DNA from: Azohydromonas lata NBRC 102462 | GTDB taxonomy: Bacteria > Pseudomonadota > Gammaproteobacteria > Burkholderiales > Burkholderiaceae_C | Assembly (NCBI RefSeq): GCF_001571085.1 | Contig: NZ_BCTC01000002.1 | Span: 62,001-126,000 of the forward strand | Reading direction: 5' to 3' | DNA length: 64,000 nt | Translations under genes and position numbers: made by a program | The notes under the pieces: generated by a model | What the model was told of the DNA's origin: nothing | The model's database searches: none | The model's input: only the letters and a program-made list of their open reading frames with translations | Shown here: positions 34,403 through 44,371 of the stretch, piece after piece | Layout: each line of letters opens with the position of its first letter | Position numbering within the stretch: the first letter of the stretch is position 1

Positions 34403-35260
34403 ATGAAACTCCGCTTCACCAAGATGCAGGGCGCGGGCAACGACTTCGTGGTGATCGACGCCACGCAGCAGCCGCTGGCGCTGACCCCCGAGCACTTCCG
34501 CCGCCTGGGCGACCGGCGCTTCGGCGTCGGCGCCGACCAGATCCTGGTGGTGGAAAAGAGCGCCACGCCCGGCGTGGACTTCCGCTACCGCATCTTCAAC
34601 GGCGGCAGCGGCGAGGAGGTCGAGCAGTGCGGCAACGGCGCGCGCTGCTTCGTCCGCTACGTCCACGACAAGCAGCTCACCCACGAGCGCAGCGTGCGCG
34701 TGGAAACCATGGCCACGCTGCTGGAGCTGCGGCTGCAGGACGACGGCCGCGTCACCGTGGACATGAACACGCCCGTGTTCGAGCACGCGCGCATTCCCTT
34801 CGACCCCGCCGGCCTCACGCCGCGCGAGGAGGGCGGCTTCCAGCTCTGGCCGCTGTCGCTGGGCGACGGGGACGAGGTGGAAGTGGCCGTCGTTTCTATG
34901 GGCAACCCGCACGCGGTGCGCCGCGTCAACGACGTGCGGCATGCGCCGGTGGAGATCGAGGGGCCGCAGATCCAGGGCCTGGAGCGCTTCCCGCGCCAGG
35001 TCAACGTGGGCTTCATGGAAGTGGTCAGCCGCAGCCACATCCGGCTGCGCGTGTACGAGCGCGGCGCGGGCGAGACCCTGGCCTGCGGCACGGGCGCCTG
35101 CGCGGCGGTGGTGGCCGGCATCCGCCTGGGCTGGCTGGACAGCCGTGTGGACGTGGACGCCCCGGGCGGGCGGCTGACCATCGAATGGGCCGGCGGCGAC
35201 GCCCACGTGCTCATGACCGGCCCGGCCGAAACCGTGTTCGAGGGAGAAATGGAACTGTGA
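34403..35260 (+). CDS. dapF: Diaminopimelate epimerase
   Basis: Protein of 285 residues, standard length. It converts LL- to meso-diaminopimelate for lysine and peptidoglycan synthesis, using two catalytic Cys residues: one in [10 protein letters not shown] and the other in [13 protein letters not shown]. The N-terminal [20 protein letters not shown] is also diagnostic. The stop overlaps the GTG of the DUF484 gene. The order dapF, DUF484, xerC is the same as in enterobacteria and many other proteobacteria. Confidence 0.97.
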   Translation: MKLRFTKMQGAGNDFVVIDATQQPLALTPEHFRRLGDRRFGVGADQILVVEKSATPGVDFRYRIFNGGSGEEVEQCGNGARCFVRYVHDKQLTHERSVRVETMATLLELRLQDDGRVTVDMNTPVFEHARIPFDPAGLTPREEGGFQLWPLSLGDGDEVEVAVVSMGNPHAVRRVNDVRHAPVEIEGPQIQGLERFPRQVNVGFMEVVSRSHIRLRVYERGAGETLACGTGACAAVVAGIRLGWLDSRVDVDAPGGRLTIEWAGGDAHVLMTGPAETVFEGEMEL

Positions 35261-35952
35261 GCAACGACACCCGGCCGCCCGCCCAAGGCATCACCGAGGA
35301 AGACATCGCCCGCTACCTGGCTGCCACGCCGGGCTTCTTCGAGCGCCACGCCGAGCTGCTGGGTGACGTGCGCCTGGCCAGCCCGCACGGCTCGCGCGCC
35401 GTGTCGCTGCAGGAGCGCCAGGCCGCGCTGCTACGCGAGCGCATCAAGGGGCTGGAGCACAGGATCATGGACATGATCCGCCACGGCCAGGAGAACACCG
35501 CCATCGCCGACCGGCTGCACCGCTGGACCCGCACCGTGATGCTGCAGCGCGACCTCCACGCCCTGCCCGCCACGCTGGTGGAGGAGATGCAGCAGCGCTT
35601 TCTCGTCCCGCAGGCCGCGCTGCGGCTGTGGGGCGTGGATGCGCCGTTCGCCAACGAGCCTTTCGTGCTGCAACTGCCCGGCACGGCGCGCGAGTTCGCC
35701 GACAGCCTGGCGCTGCCCTATTGCGGCCTGAACACCGGCGAGGTGGAGGCCGCGCAGTGGCTGTTCGACGGCACGGCGGCGCTGTCCGTCGCGGCCATCC
35801 CGCTGCGCCACGAGGCCGCGGGCGGCACCTTCGGCCTGCTCATGCTGGGCTCGCCCGACGCCACGCGCTTTGCGAGCGACATGGGCGTGGATTTCCTGGT
35901 GCGCATAGGCGACATCGCCTCGGCCGCACTGGCCCAACTGCTGCCGCGCTGA
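35257..35952 (+). CDS. DUF484 (GAF-like) protein between dapF and xerC
   Basis: Protein of 231 residues starting at a GTG that overlaps the dapF stop. The N-terminus has the DUF484 signature ([20 protein letters not shown], then a short [18 protein letters not shown] coiled coil). The C-terminal half is GAF-like ([17 protein letters not shown]). The family is conserved at this locus in proteobacteria, but its function has not been settled. Cytoplasmic. Assignment rests on sequence features and conserved order. Confidence 0.9.
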   Translation: MSNDTRPPAQGITEEDIARYLAATPGFFERHAELLGDVRLASPHGSRAVSLQERQAALLRERIKGLEHRIMDMIRHGQENTAIADRLHRWTRTVMLQRDLHALPATLVEEMQQRFLVPQAALRLWGVDAPFANEPFVLQLPGTAREFADSLALPYCGLNTGEVEAAQWLFDGTAALSVAAIPLRHEAAGGTFGLLMLGSPDATRFASDMGVDFLVRIGDIASAALAQLLPR

Positions 35953-35954
35953 GC

Positions 35955-36938
35955 ATGGCCCGCGCCGCCAAGGCCGCCACTGCAGTGGCCGTGCCTGAAC
36001 CCACCAGCCCGCCGGTGCTGCCGGACGACCTGCAGCAGTGGCTGCTGCACCTGAAGACCGAGCGCCGCCTGGCGCCGCGCAGCCTGGAGCTCTACACCGA
36101 CGCGCTGCACCGCCTGGTGGCGCTGGCCGGGCAGGATGGCGTGCCCTTGCGCACCGCGCAGCCGCACCACGTGCGCGGCTGGATGGCCGCGCTGCACGGC
36201 GGCGGGCTGGCGCCGCGCAGCATCGCCCTGATCCTCTCGGCCTGGCGGGGCCTGTACCGCTGGTGGGGCCAGAACGGCGAAGTCGCTCTCAACCCGGTGG
36301 CCGGGCTGCGCGCGCCCAAGGCGCCCAAGCCGCTGCCCAAGGCGCTGTCGGTGGAGCATGCCGTGGCGCTGGCCGAGCACGAGAGCGACGGCGCCGACCC
36401 GGCGCTGGCCGCGCGCGACCACTGCATCGTCGAGCTGCTCTACGGCTGCGGGCTGCGCGTGGGCGAACTCATCGGCCTGGACATCGGTGCGGGCGAGGGC
36501 GCCCTGGGCTGGGTGGACGTGGCCGACGCCACCGTGCACGTGATGGGCAAGGGTTCCAAGCGCCGCAGCGGCCCGGTGGGCACGGCGGCGCTGGAGGCGC
36601 TCCAGCGCTGGCTGGCGCAGCGCGCGCTGCTGGCCGCGCCCGGCGAGCGCGCGCTCTTCGTGAGCCGGCGCGGCACGCGGCTGACCGACTCCCAGGTGCG
36701 CTCGCGCCTGCGCCGCCAGGCGCTGCAGGCCGGGCTGCCGACCTCCGTGCACCCGCACATGCTGCGCCACAGCTACGCCTCGCACCTGCTGCAGTCCAGC
36801 GGCGACCTGCGCGCCGTGCAGGAGCTGCTGGGCCACGCCAGCATCACCACCACCCAGATCTACACGCGGCTGGACTTCCAGCACCTGGCCAAGGTGTACG
36901 ACCAGGCGCACCCGCGGGCGAAGAAGAAGGAAGGCTGA
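35955..36938 (+). CDS. xerC: Tyrosine recombinase XerC
   Basis: Protein of 327 residues. An N-terminal SAM-like core-binding domain (about 25-120) and a C-terminal catalytic domain carry the full set of active-site residues: Arg in GCGLRVGELIGL, Lys in MGKGSKRR, His/Arg in HPHMLRHSYASHLL, His in LLGHASITTTQ, and the nucleophile Tyr in IYTRLDFQHL. It should act with XerD at dif to resolve chromosome dimers. The ATG at 35955 lies two bases after the DUF484 stop. Position after dapF and DUF484 separates it from phage integrases. Confidence 0.94.
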   Translation: MARAAKAATAVAVPEPTSPPVLPDDLQQWLLHLKTERRLAPRSLELYTDALHRLVALAGQDGVPLRTAQPHHVRGWMAALHGGGLAPRSIALILSAWRGLYRWWGQNGEVALNPVAGLRAPKAPKPLPKALSVEHAVALAEHESDGADPALAARDHCIVELLYGCGLRVGELIGLDIGAGEGALGWVDVADATVHVMGKGSKRRSGPVGTAALEALQRWLAQRALLAAPGERALFVSRRGTRLTDSQVRSRLRRQALQAGLPTSVHPHMLRHSYASHLLQSSGDLRAVQELLGHASITTTQIYTRLDFQHLAKVYDQAHPRAKKKEG

Positions 36939-37045
36939 GGCGCGCGCAGCGGACGTGTGCGCTCGCGCGTGGCGTGACGGGCTGCGCTGATTGCGAGACC
37001 CCGCCGCCACGGCCGTCCACACGCCGGCATGGACAATCCGCCCCC

Positions 37046-38227
37046 ATGAAATCAGTACGAATTCGCGAGGGCAAAGAGCGCTCGCTGCTGCGCAAGCATC
37101 CCTGGGTGTTCGAGGGCTCCATCGCCAAGGGCAAGGCCGACGCCGGCGAGACCGTGCGCGTCGAGACCCATGAGGGCCGCTTCCTGGCCTGGGGCGCCTT
37201 CAGCCCAAGCTCTTCCATCCGCGTGCGCGCCTGGACCTTCGACGAGGCCGAGCGCGTGGACGCCGCCTTCTTCCAGCGACGCGTCCAGCAGGCCGTGGCG
37301 CTGCGCGCCAGGCTGCCCATAGACAGCGACGGCGTGCGCTTGGTCCACGGCGAGGCCGACGGCCTGCCCGGGTTGATCGTGGACCGCTACGCCGACGTGC
37401 TCAGCGCGCAGTTCCTCTCGACCGGCGTGGAGCGCTGGAAAGACGTCATCGCCGACGCGCTGCTGGCCGCCACGGGCCTCACGCGCCTGTATGAGCGCTC
37501 CGACTCCAGCGTGCGCGGCCTCGAAGGGCTGGAGCCCGTGAGCGGCTGGCTGCGCGGCGGCGGCGACACGGCCGTCACCATCCGCGAGCACGGCTGGCGC
37601 CTCACGCTGGACGTGGCCGAGGGCCACAAGACCGGCTACTACCTGGACCAGCGCGACAACCGGCTGCGCTTCGCGGAGTGGGTCAAGCGCTTGGGCGCCA
37701 AGCGGGTGCTCAACTGCTACAGCTACACGGGCGGCTTCAGCGTCGCGGCGCTGGCCGGCGGCGCCGAGCGCGTGGTGAGCGTGGATTCGTCCGGCCCGGC
37801 GCTGGCGCGCGCCCAGGCGCACGTGGCGCTCAACGGCTTCGACCCCGCGCGGGCCGAGTTCGCCGACGCCGACGTCAACCAGTACCTGCGCGGCTGCCTG
37901 CAGCGCGAGGAGCGCTTTGACGCCATCGTCCTGGACCCGCCCAAGTTCGCCGCTTCCGCCGCGCACGCCGACCGCGCCGCGCGCGCCTACAAGGACATCA
38001 ACCGGCTGGCCTTGAAGCTGCTGGAGCCGGGCGGCCTGCTCTTGACCTTTTCCTGCTCCGGCGGCATCGGCCCGGACCTGTTCCACAAGATCGTGGCCGG
38101 CGCCGGCAGCGACGCGGGCGTGGACGGCTACCTGCTCGCCCGCCTGGAAGCCGCCTGCGACCACCCCACCACGCTGGCCTACCCCGAGGGCGAGTACCTC
38201 AAGGGGCTGGTGGTGATGAAGCGCTGA
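37046..38227 (+). CDS. rlmI: 23S rRNA m5C methyltransferase RlmI-like
   Basis: Protein of 393 residues. An N-terminal PUA domain (about 1-75, with HPWVFEGSIAKG) and a central domain are followed by a class I SAM-dependent methyltransferase. Motifs: VLNCYSYTGGFSVAAL (SAM binding), VVSVDSS (acidic), IVLDPPKFA (motif IV) and LLTFSCSGGIG, holding the catalytic Cys expected of an m5C enzyme. This matches RlmI, which modifies 23S rRNA at C1962 in E. coli numbering. Its last 29 bases overlap the 3' end of the convergent Lrp-type gene. Confidence 0.92.
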   Translation: MKSVRIREGKERSLLRKHPWVFEGSIAKGKADAGETVRVETHEGRFLAWGAFSPSSSIRVRAWTFDEAERVDAAFFQRRVQQAVALRARLPIDSDGVRLVHGEADGLPGLIVDRYADVLSAQFLSTGVERWKDVIADALLAATGLTRLYERSDSSVRGLEGLEPVSGWLRGGGDTAVTIREHGWRLTLDVAEGHKTGYYLDQRDNRLRFAEWVKRLGAKRVLNCYSYTGGFSVAALAGGAERVVSVDSSGPALARAQAHVALNGFDPARAEFADADVNQYLRGCLQREERFDAIVLDPPKFAASAAHADRAARAYKDINRLALKLLEPGGLLLTFSCSGGIGPDLFHKIVAGAGSDAGVDGYLLARLEAACDHPTTLAYPEGEYLKGLVVMKR

Positions 38228-38684
38228 GGTCCATCCGCGGCTCGAACTTCGTGCGCTCCAAGCTGAAAAAGGAGCGCACGTTGCGCACGTTGGCGTCCTG
38301 CGTGAACAGGCGCTGCACCAGCGCCTGGTAGGCCGTCATGCCCGGCACCCACAGCACCAGCACGAAGTCCGGCCCCGAGGCCACGCGGTAGCACTGCTGC
38401 ACGGCGCCTTCGGCCCGCACCCGTGCCTCGAAGGCCGCCTGGTGCTCGGCGCCCTGGCGGTCCAGCGTGATCTCGACGATGGCCGTGAGGCTTTCCGGCA
38501 GCACCTTGGGCGACAGCAGCGCCACCTGGCGTTCGATCACGCCGTCTTCCACCAGCCGCCGCACACGGCGCAGCGCCGTGGCCGGCGAAATGCCCGCTGC
38601 CTCGGCCAGCGCCTGGTTGGAACGGCCGGCGTCCTGCTGCAGCAAATGCAGCAGCTTGCGGTCCACGTCGTCGAGTGAAATCAT
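38199..38684 (-). CDS. Lrp/AsnC-family transcriptional regulator
   Basis: Protein of 161 residues. The ATG at 38684 gives the typical N-terminus (SLDDVDRKLLHLLQQDAGRS). A winged helix-turn-helix (about 5-60, with ALAEAAGISPATALRRVRRL) is followed by an alpha-beta RAM/ligand-binding domain (about 65-150). It should bind DNA as an oligomer and respond to an amino acid. It is divergent from glmS, and the AT-rich space between them holds a large palindrome, so autoregulation or control of glmS is plausible. Its 3' end overlaps rlmI. Confidence 0.92.
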   Translation of the reverse strand: MISLDDVDRKLLHLLQQDAGRSNQALAEAAGISPATALRRVRRLVEDGVIERQVALLSPKVLPESLTAIVEITLDRQGAEHQAAFEARVRAEGAVQQCYRVASGPDFVLVLWVPGMTAYQALVQRLFTQDANVRNVRSFFSLERTKFEPRMDLSASSPPAP

Positions 38685-38767
38685 TGTCTGATTATTTCTT
38701 TTTATATTATTGAATGAAAGAAAATTTCGTTCAGTCGGCAACACGAAAATTATCTCCAAAAGTTGGC

Positions 38768-38800
38768 GAAATTTGAAAGCACCTTGCACTTTGAAATTTC
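38768..38800. promoter_or_regulatory. Large imperfect palindrome between the Lrp-type gene and glmS
   Basis: GAAATTTGAAAG (38768-38779) and CTTTGAAATTTC (38789-38800) match as inverted repeats in 11 of 12 positions, with a nine-base spacer. AT-rich cores of this kind suit Lrp-family binding. Related GAAATTT-type stretches occur around 38719-38733, suggesting several sites. Confidence 0.5.
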
Positions 38801-38836
38801 TAAACTTCCGGTCAACGAAAGTTTGGGGAGAGTGCC

Positions 38837-40666
<1,830 letters not shown>

Positions 40667-40680
40667 GGCCAGCCGGTTCC

Positions 40681-40733
40681 GCCCGCTGTTTGCAAGCAGG
40701 CAGCGGGCGCAAGCAGGGCGCTTCAAGAAGCGC
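40681..40733 (+). terminator. Tandem hairpins after glmS
   Basis: GCCCGCTG/CAGCGGGC (40681-40708) is followed by GCGCTTC-AA-GAAGCGC (40718-40733) and TTGCGAT. No real T run follows, so termination strength is uncertain. It also separates glmS from the convergent zinc-finger gene. Confidence 0.4.
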
Positions 40734-40784
40734 TTGCGATCCCCTGCAGCGATGGCCCCGGCGACCCGGGGTCATCGCGCCATC

Positions 40785-41231
40785 TCACTCCACCTCGCGC
40801 TGCCCCTCGCAGCCCGGGTGGTTCACGCAGCGCCAGTAGGCCTTGCCGTCGTCGGCGCCGCCGCGGGCGGTGCGGCGCACCATGCCGCTGTTGCACACGG
40901 GGCAGGGCGGCACGGTGTCCTCGAAGTCCGGCTGCGCCGCCGCGGACGGCACGGGCAGCGTCATCGCGCTGTCCTGCGCCATGGGGGCTTGCCACGCCAT
41001 CGCCGCCATGCGCTGGCGCCATGCCGAGCGCGCCGCGGCCAGCAGGCACAGCAGCGGCACCAGCACCGCCACCACGTTCACCGCCAACTGCGCCAGCGCG
41101 CTCGAAGGCAGCTCGGCCAACTGCTCCAGCAGCACGAAGGCCGCCAGCGCCACGGCCACGCCCACCCACCAGGGCTGTCGCGCCAGGGGCTTCATTGGGA
41201 TGGCAGTGGAGAGGCTGTTCTTGTGCTTCAT
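40785..41231 (-). CDS. Membrane protein with topoisomerase-type C4 zinc finger
   Basis: Protein of 148 residues from the ATG at 41231 (a GTG at 41282 and an ATG at 41195 are alternatives; none has a good ribosome-binding site). Two hydrophobic segments near the N-terminus (WWVGVAVALAAFVLLEQL and LAVNVVAVLVPLLCLLAAA) suggest a hairpin in the inner membrane. The C-terminus carries a four-Cys zinc ribbon (PPCPVCNSGMVRRTA ... YWRCVNHPGCEGQ) like those at the ends of type I topoisomerases. The combination suggests a small membrane protein with a cytoplasmic zinc finger. Function unknown. Confidence 0.7.
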   Translation of the reverse strand: MKHKNSLSTAIPMKPLARQPWWVGVAVALAAFVLLEQLAELPSSALAQLAVNVVAVLVPLLCLLAAARSAWRQRMAAMAWQAPMAQDSAMTLPVPSAAAQPDFEDTVPPCPVCNSGMVRRTARGGADDGKAYWRCVNHPGCEGQREVE

Positions 41232-41350
41232 GGTCATGGACGGCCGACGCGCAACGCGCGCTGCGCCGTCGCGAGAGGCCACACTCTAGGAGAACAAATT
41301 GCTCCGGCACACGGGCGCGGCTGGCAAGAACCGCTTTCCTGCGCAATAGG

Positions 41351-42859
41351 TCACTGGCGCGGCACCACCATGTCGCGCGATGCGGAAACAGGCGTTTCGC
41401 CACCGTCACGCCAGCCCCCGCCCAAGGCCCGCGCCAGGTCCACGTGGGCGGCCAGCAAAGCGCCTTGCACCTGCAGCACGCCCTGCTCGGCGGCGTAGCT
41501 GCCGCGCTGCGCGTCCAGCTCCTCCAGGTAGGAGGCGTAGCCGTTGCGATAGCGGTTGCGGGCGATACGCAGCGCCTGCAGCGCGGCGTCGCGGCGCAGC
41601 GCGGCCTCGGCCGCCTGCACGCGCAGCGAGGCGATGGACGCCAGCGCGTTGTCCACCTCGGCGAAGGCCGTGCGCGCGGCCTGCTCGTAGCCGTGCAGCG
41701 CCTGCTCGCGCTGCGCCTGCGCCACGTCGGCCTGCGCCCGCAGCCGCCCGCCCTGGAACACCGGCGCCAGCACGCTCGCGCCCACGCTCCACAGCAGGGT
41801 GGGCGCGTCGAGCAACTGGTGCAGCGTGAAGCCTTGATACGTGGCCGAGGCGCTGAGGTTGAGCGCGGGCAGGAGCTGGTCGCGCGCGGCGGCGAAGGCC
41901 GCGTCCGCCGCCGCCACGGCCTGCTCGGCCTGCGCCAGGTCGGGGCGGCGGCGCAGCAGCGACGAGGGCAGGCCGGCCACCGCCGCGGGCGGCTGCAGCG
42001 CCTGCAGCGACATGCCGCGCGGCAGCGGTCCCGGCGCGCGGCCCGCCAGCACGGCCAGGGCGTTCTCCTGCTGGGCCACGGCCCGCTCCAGTTGCGCCAC
42101 GGCGCCGGCGGCGGTGTGCAGCTCGGCCTCGGCCTGGACGAAGTCCAGCCGCGAGCTGTAGCCCTCCTCGAACAGGCGCTGGGCGCGGCGCAGCGATTCC
42201 TCGCGCGAGGCCAGCGTGGCGCGGGCCAGGTCGAGCTGCGCGTCCTGCGAGCGCAAGTTGAAATAGCCGTTGGCCGTGGTGGCGGCGATGGACAGCGCCG
42301 CCGCATCCGCCGCCGCGCGCTGGCCCTGCAGTTGCGCCAGCGCCGCGGCCTCCAGGCTGCGCAGCCGGCCCCACAAATCCACCTCCCAGGCCGCCTGCAC
42401 GCCGGCCTGCAGCAGCGTGCTTTCGCTCACGGTGCCGGCCGGGGTGCGGGCGCGGGCGCGCGCCGGGCCGGCGCTCAGGGCCAGCGTGGGGCTCAAGCCC
42501 GCGGCGGCCACGCGCTGGCGCGCCTCGTACTCGGCCACGCGGGCGCGGGCGGTGGCGAGGTCGGCATTGCGCTGCAGCGCCTGGGCGACGAGCGCATCGA
42601 GCACCGGGTCGTTGAAGCGGCGCCACCAGGCGGCGTCGATGTCCTGCGCCTCGGCGATGGGCGTGCGCCAGGCGGCGGGCGTTTCGACCGCGGGCGGCGG
42701 CAGCGGCGAAGTGGGGCGCGGCGAGGCGCAGCCCGCCAGGAGCAGCGCGGCCAGCAGGGCGGCGGTGGCGATTGGGCGCGGCTGCGAGGCCGCCTGCAAG
42801 CGGGCGGGACTGTTGGGCTGGGCGGAACCGTCGGGTTTTGAGGAGGTAGAAGGCCCCAT
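41351..42859 (-). CDS. Outer-membrane efflux lipoprotein, NodT/OprM type
   Basis: Protein of 502 residues. The start at 42859 gives a signal peptide ending in a lipobox (AALLLAGCASP). The rest has the duplicated TolC-fold layout: WWRRFNDPVLDALVAQALQR near the N-terminus, long Ala/Gln/Arg-rich helices, and repeated beta strands around NGYFNLRSQ and GYEQAARTAFAEVDNALA. It should form the trimeric outer-membrane channel of the pump whose fusion protein and MFS transporter are encoded just upstream. An open frame extending to 44266 is only antisense-free sequence across the fusion-protein gene. The 300-base gap upstream carries a dispersed repeat. Confidence 0.9.
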   Translation of the reverse strand: MGPSTSSKPDGSAQPNSPARLQAASQPRPIATAALLAALLLAGCASPRPTSPLPPPAVETPAAWRTPIAEAQDIDAAWWRRFNDPVLDALVAQALQRNADLATARARVAEYEARQRVAAAGLSPTLALSAGPARARARTPAGTVSESTLLQAGVQAAWEVDLWGRLRSLEAAALAQLQGQRAAADAAALSIAATTANGYFNLRSQDAQLDLARATLASREESLRRAQRLFEEGYSSRLDFVQAEAELHTAAGAVAQLERAVAQQENALAVLAGRAPGPLPRGMSLQALQPPAAVAGLPSSLLRRRPDLAQAEQAVAAADAAFAAARDQLLPALNLSASATYQGFTLHQLLDAPTLLWSVGASVLAPVFQGGRLRAQADVAQAQREQALHGYEQAARTAFAEVDNALASIASLRVQAAEAALRRDAALQALRIARNRYRNGYASYLEELDAQRGSYAAEQGVLQVQGALLAAHVDLARALGGGWRDGGETPVSASRDMVVPRQ

Positions 42860-42932
42860 GCAGAGGATCAATCCCGTCTGGAGCGGGCCAGCGGGCGCCT
42901 GCCGGAGGCCGGCCCGCAGCGCACCCTGAGCC

Positions 42933-43081
42933 GTCATTCCCGCGAAGGCGGGAATCCAGGCAGCCCCCCAGTCAGCCGTCAGCTCATTAGCCGGTATACC
43001 GAGGTCAAGACCGTGGTAGGCCTGCATCGTCTCTACGTTGCAGCGTGGGGCCGCCTGGATTCCCGCCTCCGCGGGAATGAC
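42933..43081. repeat. Dispersed mini-element B with 28-bp terminal inverted repeats
   Basis: The left end (42933-42960) and right end (43054-43081) are inverted copies with one mismatch, and each is a hairpin. The ends are the same as in the element at 13061-13210, and the interiors are similar over much of their length. It lies inside the efflux operon, between the fusion-protein and channel genes, where hairpins could affect read-through. Confidence 0.85.
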
Positions 43082-43161
43082 GAAGTAGGGGGTGTTGCCG
43101 ATCAGCTTGCGGGCGGCGCGCAAACAAGCTCGTGCACGTCGGCCCGCCAGCCTGCCCATCT

Positions 43162-44367
43162 TCAACGACTCCCCTGAGCAGCCGGAGCCGACCCGGCCGG
43201 CGCGGACGCCGCCGTCGTTTGCGTCCCGGCGCTGGCGGTGCGCTCCCCCGCCCCCGTATCGATGCTCACCACCACCGACATCCCCGGCTTGAGCTGCGCG
43301 GCCAACGGCTGGTCGGCTTCGATGGCGATGCGCACGGGAATGCGCTGGGCGATCTTCACGAAGTTGCCCGTGGCGTTGTCCGGCGCGATGACGCTGAACT
43401 CCGAGCCCGTCGCCGGTGAGCTGCGCTCCACGTGGCCGCGCAGTGGCGCGTGCTCCAGCGCGTCCACCGTGAACGTCACCGGCTGTCCCGGGCGCACGTG
43501 CGCCATCTGCGTTTCCTTCAGGTTGGCCACCACCCAGCGCTGCGGCGGCACCAGCGAGGTGAGCTGGCTGCCGGCCGAGACGTAGGCGCCCACGCGCACG
43601 GTGACGGCGCCGAGCTGCCCGTCGCTGGGCGCGCGCAGCTCGGTGTTGCCCAGGTCGATCTCGGCCAGCCGCAGCGCGGCCTGCGCGCCGGCCACCGCCG
43701 CCTCCAGCGCGCCGCGGTTCACGCCCACGCTGGTGACGTTGGTGCGCGCCGCCGCCAGCCCGGCACGCGCCTGCTCCACGGCGGCGCGGGCCTGCACGCG
43801 GGCAGCGCGCGTGGCGTCGAGCTCGCGCTGCGACAGCGAGCCGTCGGCCGCCAGCGCCTCCACGCGGCGCAAGTCGGCCTCGGCCCGCGCGGCCTGCGCC
43901 TGCGCGTTGGCCAGCGTGGCCTGCGCCTGCGCCACCGAGGCCTGCGCGCTGCTGCGCTGCTGCGCGAAGTTGGCCAGCGACGCTTGCTGCGACGCCACCT
44001 GCGCCCGCGCCTGGTCCACGCGCTGGCGGTAGATGCGGTCGTCCAGCCGCACCAGCACCTGGCCCTGCTTGACGGGCTGGAAGTCCTGCACCAGCACCTC
44101 GGCGACGAAACCGTTGAGCTGCGTGCCTATGAGCGTCACCTGCCCGCGCACGGTGGCGTTCTCGGTGCGCTGCAGCGCCGTGGCGAAAGGCGGCAACTGC
44201 CACGCGTACAGCACGGCCAGCACCCCGGCGAACGCCACGGCGGTGAACACGCCAATGGAAAGCCAACGGCGCCGCTTTTGCGCCGGTGTTTCGGCCGCGG
44301 GCGCGGCCGCGGCAACCGGCGCGGTGGTGGGCGGGGGCGGGGCAGGCGGTTGGGCGTCGCGGCTCAT
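43162..44367 (-). CDS. HlyD/EmrA-type membrane fusion protein
   Basis: Protein of 401 residues. A Pro/Ala-rich cytoplasmic N-terminus, one membrane helix (about 36-56) and a periplasmic adaptor: lipoyl-like half (VRGQVTLIGTQLNGFVAEVL), a long alpha hairpin rich in Ala/Gln/Arg (about 115-210), a second lipoyl half (ELRAPSDGQLGAVTVRVG) and a beta-barrel domain. It should bridge the inner-membrane DHA2 transporter and the outer-membrane channel. The start is four bases after the transporter stop. Typical drug or toxin export adaptor; substrate unknown. Confidence 0.92.
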   Translation of the reverse strand: MSRDAQPPAPPPPTTAPVAAAAPAAETPAQKRRRWLSIGVFTAVAFAGVLAVLYAWQLPPFATALQRTENATVRGQVTLIGTQLNGFVAEVLVQDFQPVKQGQVLVRLDDRIYRQRVDQARAQVASQQASLANFAQQRSSAQASVAQAQATLANAQAQAARAEADLRRVEALAADGSLSQRELDATRAARVQARAAVEQARAGLAAARTNVTSVGVNRGALEAAVAGAQAALRLAEIDLGNTELRAPSDGQLGAVTVRVGAYVSAGSQLTSLVPPQRWVVANLKETQMAHVRPGQPVTFTVDALEHAPLRGHVERSSPATGSEFSVIAPDNATGNFVKIAQRIPVRIAIEADQPLAAQLKPGMSVVVSIDTGAGERTASAGTQTTAASAPAGSAPAAQGSR

Positions 44368-44371
44368 GGGG

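Noticed and set aside
41351-44266. 971-residue minus-strand frame that would fuse the outer-membrane channel to upstream sequence
   Set aside because: The real channel starts at 42859 with a signal peptide and lipobox. The upstream part crosses the repeat element and lies out of frame over the fusion-protein gene.
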